From Candidatus Sericytochromatia bacterium S15B-MN24 CBMW_12 (lineage in GTDB: Bacteria; Cyanobacteriota; Sericytochromatia; S15B-MN24; UBA4093): a stretch of DNA of 64,000 bases. The stretch is taken from contig DAZV01000059.1 in the NCBI GenBank assembly GCA_002083825.1, positions 1 through 64,000 of the forward strand, given 5' to 3'. The position numbers and the translations under genes are program-made. Of the stretch, positions 60,793 to 64,000 are shown in pieces. Under the pieces are notes generated by a model, which had not been told where the DNA came from, made no database searches, and saw only the letters and a list, made by a program, of their open reading frames with translations. Numbering within the stretch: position 1 is the first letter of the stretch; every line of letters starts with the position of its first letter.

Positions 60793-61455
60793 ATGCCGCA
60801 GATGGCCCATGACGTGCTCTTTCTGTTGCTGAGCGCGCTGTTATCCGGAGTGATCGGGCTCGAGCGAGAGTGGAGGAACAAGGCGGCAGGGTTTCGGACC
60901 CATGTCCTGGTTGGCATGGGGACGACGCTATTGACCATGCTTTCGACGCAGGGTTTCCCGAACGGGGATCCGTCGCGAATCGCGGCCCAGGTGGTGACGG
61001 GCATCGGCTTCATCGGGGCGGGGGTGATCCTGCACCAGGGCTACCTGGTTCGGGGGCTGACGACGGCCGCGACCTTGTGGATGACCATGGCCATCGGGAT
61101 GGCCGTCGGGGTGGGCTGGATAGCCCTCGCGCTGGTCGCCGCGTCATTCGCCCTGGGGGCCCTGCTGCTGCTCGGGTACATCGCTGAGCGCCTTCCCTCG
61201 CCGACGCGCCAGCAGGTCTACCTGGACGTGGTGGTGGCTCCCGAGTCGGCTTTCCGAATCCGAGAGATTCTCGACGAGGCCCGAACCGTGATGAAGCGAG
61301 GGGAGCGCACCACGGGGCCCGAGGGCCCCTTGATTCACTTCAGCGTCATCATGACCGGGGTGACCGGGGACGCGATCCTGAACTGGGCTGAGCGCCTCGC
61401 GGACGCTGGGGCCACGAGCGTCACCTGGAGCAGCGTCGGCGAGGAGTCTCGCTAG
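60793..61455 (+). CDS. MgtC/SapB family membrane protein
   Basis: 220 residues from the ATG at 60793 with AGGAGG upstream. Four or five N-terminal helices with the family core SGVIGLEREWRNKAAGFRTH, GIGFIGAGVILHQG and VRGLTTAATLWMTMAIGMAVG. The C-terminal 75 residues are an ACT-like soluble domain. The family is linked to Mg limitation and acid survival; a transport function is not proven. Single gene. Confidence 0.9.
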   Translation: MPQMAHDVLFLLLSALLSGVIGLEREWRNKAAGFRTHVLVGMGTTLLTMLSTQGFPNGDPSRIAAQVVTGIGFIGAGVILHQGYLVRGLTTAATLWMTMAIGMAVGVGWIALALVAASFALGALLLLGYIAERLPSPTRQQVYLDVVVAPESAFRIREILDEARTVMKRGERTTGPEGPLIHFSVIMTGVTGDAILNWAERLADAGATSVTWSSVGEESR

Positions 61456-61480
61456 CCCAGATATCGCGACGTTTTTTGCT

Positions 61481-62902
61481 TTAGAGAGCGGCTACGGGTT
61501 CGCTTTCCAGGGAGATCAGGGCATCCTCCCGCATGGCCTGCCGGATGGCGGCATGCGTTTCGAAACCCTTGGGATCGTCAGCCAGGATCCCCATCCGGCC
61601 GAGTTCGCTTCGCAGCTCCACCACGGAGACCTTGCCCAGGTCGTCATCTGCCATGCTCGCCGCGACCCCTAAGGCCGTCCCCAGGGTGGCATTGTACTGC
61701 ACCAGCCGGCAAAGCGAATGGGCAAAGGGCGTGTAGCCCCCAGCACGGCTGGCGATGCCGAGGTTGAGGACGTTGGCGGCGAGCCCGGTGTCGAGGAGGA
61801 TGGGGGCGATGAGGGGGCCGGGGAGCTTGGGGGCGTGGAAACCGCGGAAGTCGGCATAGTAGCAGAAGGTCCCGAGGGGGTCGGGGACGTCGGCCCGGGC
61901 GATGGCCTCCAGGGTGAGACGGCATCTCGTCTCGAGGGCGTGCCGGGTCTGCCGGACGTACACTCCCCAGGGCAGTTCCACCCGGGCCTCCGTCCAGCCC
62001 AGTGCCGAACGCAAGAAGCGCTCGAAGTGCAGGGCTTCCGCTTGGAAGACGGTGTCGGCTCCCTCTCGCGACAGTCTCAGCAGGGTCTCGGCATCGTCGC
62101 TGAAGTACATCAGGCCGTTCCAGGAGGTCTGATCGGCGCCGGTCACGGCCACGTTGAAGCCGTCGGCCTCGAAGCGGTAGGGCGTGGGAATGCCTTCGGT
62201 CTCGCGCCAGAGCTGGTATGCCAACCCGAGGTGCGGCGGTCCGATGAGCACGTAATCAGCGCCATGATCGAGCTCCAGGAAGCGCCGTTCGCCGAAGATT
62301 CGCCGACGCAGGGCCTCGAGTTCGGGGTTTCGGGCGAGTAGTTCGCAGGTTTCGAGGATGCGCGCGGGACTGACGCCCTTCACGACGGGCAGGGGGCTGA
62401 TTCCCAGGGTTTTCTTCAGGCCGTATTCGCGGAAACCGGAGGTGAACCGCATGCCCGCGGCTTCGGCGAGATCCCCGTCCGGGGTGGCGTCGAGGAAGTG
62501 GCGGGAGGAGAGCGTCTCGCCGGTGGCGAGGGTCAGGGCCCGGAGGCGGTTTCCTTCCGGGACGACGGCGCTCCAGTCGGCGCGGATCAGGGTGACGCCG
62601 GCTTCGGCGAGCATGTCGGCGAGGGTATCGGCTCCCGCGAGGGGTTCCAGGGCGACGAGCGGGACGCCGGCCCGCGCGAGGAACTGACCGAAGAGTCCGT
62701 CATGAGGGGACTCGGCGGGGGGAGTGAGGTGGCGGGCGTCTCGGTCGACGAAGCTGAGGCCGTCCTCGGTGAGCAGGCCGCCGAGCATGGCCTGAGGAGC
62801 TATCAAGAGGCAGGTCCGGGCACCTGCGCGGGCGGCGGCGACGGCTGAAAGGCATGCTTCGGTTTCGTTTCCGACGACGAGGAGGTCGAAGTCAGCTGTC
62901 AC
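61481..62902 (-). CDS. FAD-dependent oxidoreductase (FAD_oxidored family)
   Basis: 473 residues. The Rossmann start is DLLVVGNETEACLSAVAAAR, so the usual GxGxxG reads GNETEA. MLGGLLTEDGLSFVD, SSRHFLDATPDGDLAEAAG and GTFCYYADFRGFHAPKLPGP follow, as in PF12831-type proteins. The C-terminus has NATLGTALGVAASMADD. Substrate unknown. The gene is followed (upstream in transcription) by 128 bp and the DUF4139 gene on the same strand. Confidence 0.82.
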   Translation of the reverse strand: MTADFDLLVVGNETEACLSAVAAARAGARTCLLIAPQAMLGGLLTEDGLSFVDRDARHLTPPAESPHDGLFGQFLARAGVPLVALEPLAGADTLADMLAEAGVTLIRADWSAVVPEGNRLRALTLATGETLSSRHFLDATPDGDLAEAAGMRFTSGFREYGLKKTLGISPLPVVKGVSPARILETCELLARNPELEALRRRIFGERRFLELDHGADYVLIGPPHLGLAYQLWRETEGIPTPYRFEADGFNVAVTGADQTSWNGLMYFSDDAETLLRLSREGADTVFQAEALHFERFLRSALGWTEARVELPWGVYVRQTRHALETRCRLTLEAIARADVPDPLGTFCYYADFRGFHAPKLPGPLIAPILLDTGLAANVLNLGIASRAGGYTPFAHSLCRLVQYNATLGTALGVAASMADDDLGKVSVVELRSELGRMGILADDPKGFETHAAIRQAMREDALISLESEPVAAL

Positions 62903-63030
62903 GGGGAGTCCTTTCCGGGAAAAAGGCGAGGATTCAAGCGGCGCCGTCGTTCAGGGAGCGAGGGGAGCCTCTGGCTGTACGGGGGCCCGAACGGGCGCTT
63001 CGTGTGATTTTACCCGGTTCGCGCCGGAGC

Positions 63031-64000
63031 TTACCGGCTCGGGGGAGCCAATGTCGGTCGGGGGCGATTCTCCTCGGTGCGGACGCTGACGGAATAGGTG
63101 ATCGTGAGCTCGCCTCCGGCCGGAATGGTCGGACGGAAGCCGAGCTCCGAGGCCGAGAGGCGCTCGTAGGGATGCGAGTGGCTGATCACGCTCCAGTCGC
63201 CGGGAAGCTGCTCGATCAGGTCCACCGTCACCGCTTGATCCTGCTGGTTGCGCAGCGTGATCGCGTAGCCGAGCCGGGACTCCTCGTTCGTCACCTCGTG
63301 CTGGGTTTGCTTGCGTCGGGCCGTGACGTCGAAGGCCTCTCCGAGGTCCAGGATGAGGGTCTGCCCCTTGGGGGTGTCGGGGATCATGGGCTCGCCTGCT
63401 ACCGCGGCCTCTCCTTGCGGGGTCGGCGTGTAGACCGTCACCTTGCCGCGGGGAAGGGGCTTGCCGAGATTGGCGGCCTCCGTGTTGGGAACCGTGAGGC
63501 GGAGCTGCGCCTTGCGGGGGATCTCGCTTTCGACCTCTCGGTAGAGGCTCACGCTGCTGACGATTCGGAAGCTTCGCGTCAAAGGCAAACCGTCGGCCTT
63601 GGCAAGGTTCACGCGGTTCTCGCTGTTGCGCTCCAGGGTCATGGGGCGCGGTAGGCGGTAAAGGTAGCGAGAGGCGAAGGATTCGGCGGGGGCGGCCTCG
63701 AAGCGGAAAGCCCGGGCTCCTCCGTTGATCGGCGAGAAGGTGCGGTCGTCTCGGCGAACGTCTCCGGCGATCAAGGTGATGCGGGCATCGGGAAAGCTCC
63801 CGCCCGATTGATTGCTGATGGCCGCCCACTGGGTCCATTCTCCCCGCTGCTGCGCCTCGTCGGTCACGAGCGTGTACTCGTTTTCCCATCCCAGGCGGTT
63901 GACGACGTAGGATGCGGTCGCCTGGCCTGTCCAGGGCGCGGGCAGCGAGACGATCCATTCGAGGCGGGGTTCGACCGCGAGACCCGGCAGGGGGGGCAGC
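63031..64000 (-). CDS. DUF4139 protein, cut by the window's right edge
   Basis: At least 323 residues of the C-terminal part. The frame runs past 64000, so the N-terminus and signal are missing. Visible are WIVSLPAPWTGQATASYVVN then RLGWENEYTLV, and PRPMTLERNSENRVNLAKAD, SRLGYAITLRNQQDQAVTVD and LSASELGFRPTIPAGGELTI, the DUF4139 beta-rich pattern. Bacterial members are usually exported. Function unknown. The C-terminus is short after the last strand. Confidence 0.82.
   Translation of the reverse strand, partial: LPPLPGLAVEPRLEWIVSLPAPWTGQATASYVVNRLGWENEYTLVTDEAQQRGEWTQWAAISNQSGGSFPDARITLIAGDVRRDDRTFSPINGGARAFRFEAAPAESFASRYLYRLPRPMTLERNSENRVNLAKADGLPLTRSFRIVSSVSLYREVESEIPRKAQLRLTVPNTEAANLGKPLPRGKVTVYTPTPQGEAAVAGEPMIPDTPKGQTLILDLGEAFDVTARRKQTQHEVTNEESRLGYAITLRNQQDQAVTVDLIEQLPGDWSVISHSHPYERLSASELGFRPTIPAGGELTITYSVSVRTEENRPRPTLAPPSR

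Noticed and set aside
1..64000. CRISPR array, prophage or conjugative element
   Set aside because: No regularly spaced direct repeats, phage structural genes, integrase or transfer genes were seen; the only mobile element recognised is the IS at the left edge.

Overview
The window is 64 kb of GC-rich, densely coding bacterial chromosome. An RND–MFP–TolC pump, a beta-barrel-like secreted protein ending in Trp, several lipoproteins with clear lipoboxes, and a transmembrane chemoreceptor point to a motile, Gram-negative (two-membrane) organism. The phylum cannot be fixed from the sequence. The mix of TelA/XpaC, large NHL-like lipoproteins and many lineage-specific proteins would fit a deep-branching group such as non-photosynthetic relatives of cyanobacteria, but that is a guess.

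Layout. 1–5 kb: a complete IS1182-type element, RNase D, and a two-gene unit (a short soluble receptor-tip-like protein plus an ODP-type di-iron metallo-beta-lactamase-fold protein). Three copies of a ~78-bp intergenic repeat lie among these genes, and two inverted copies bracket the two-gene unit. 5–7 kb: folE–tatD–tcdA on the minus strand. 7.5–9.7 kb: a MarR regulator and a DHA2-type MFS exporter behind a perfect operator palindrome. 9.7–12.7 kb: three-gene proton-translocating transhydrogenase. 13–18.6 kb: tripartite RND efflux operon. 19–25.8 kb: secreted or lipoprotein genes (EndA nuclease, degenerate M23-like, LprI-like, two large lipoproteins). 25.8–28.6 kb: Mug-like glycosylase, a frameshifted peroxiredoxin, and an Rrf2 regulator next to a DoxX-like protein with matching candidate operators.

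28.7–38.5 kb is the most interesting region. A minus-strand set (speD, telA, xpaC-like) faces away from a tight plus-strand run: SPFH protein with a SHOCT-like tail, two zinc-ribbon DUF4178 proteins, a 45-residue membrane peptide, DUF350, a membrane-embedded aminopropyltransferase and a Tat-exported FAD amine-oxidase-like enzyme. A hemerythrin-like gene converges on its end. The content suggests polyamine synthesis and oxidation coupled to membrane stress or remodelling.

39–47.6 kb: outer-membrane-like protein and MCP, GyrI-like and Cdd1 genes with a decayed GyrI-like fragment, tRNA-Val(GAC), a divergent 621-residue nitroreductase-like protein, a small coiled-coil gene under a promoter embedded in an inverted repeat, an STAS/anti-sigma-kinase pair and a glycerophosphodiesterase. 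47.7–54.8 kb (minus strand): two DEAD-box helicases, a PDZ-like/GAF sensor kinase and a Cys/Met-metabolism PLP enzyme. 54.9–64 kb: DUF2249 behind a possible class II CRP/FNR-type site, malonyl-CoA synthetase, BON protein, malic enzyme, MsrA, an unknown protein, MgtC-like protein, an FAD oxidoreductase and a DUF4139 protein cut by the right edge.

Oxygen and redox handling recurs: ODP, hemerythrin, DUF2249, transhydrogenase, MsrA, peroxiredoxin and the nitroreductase-like protein.
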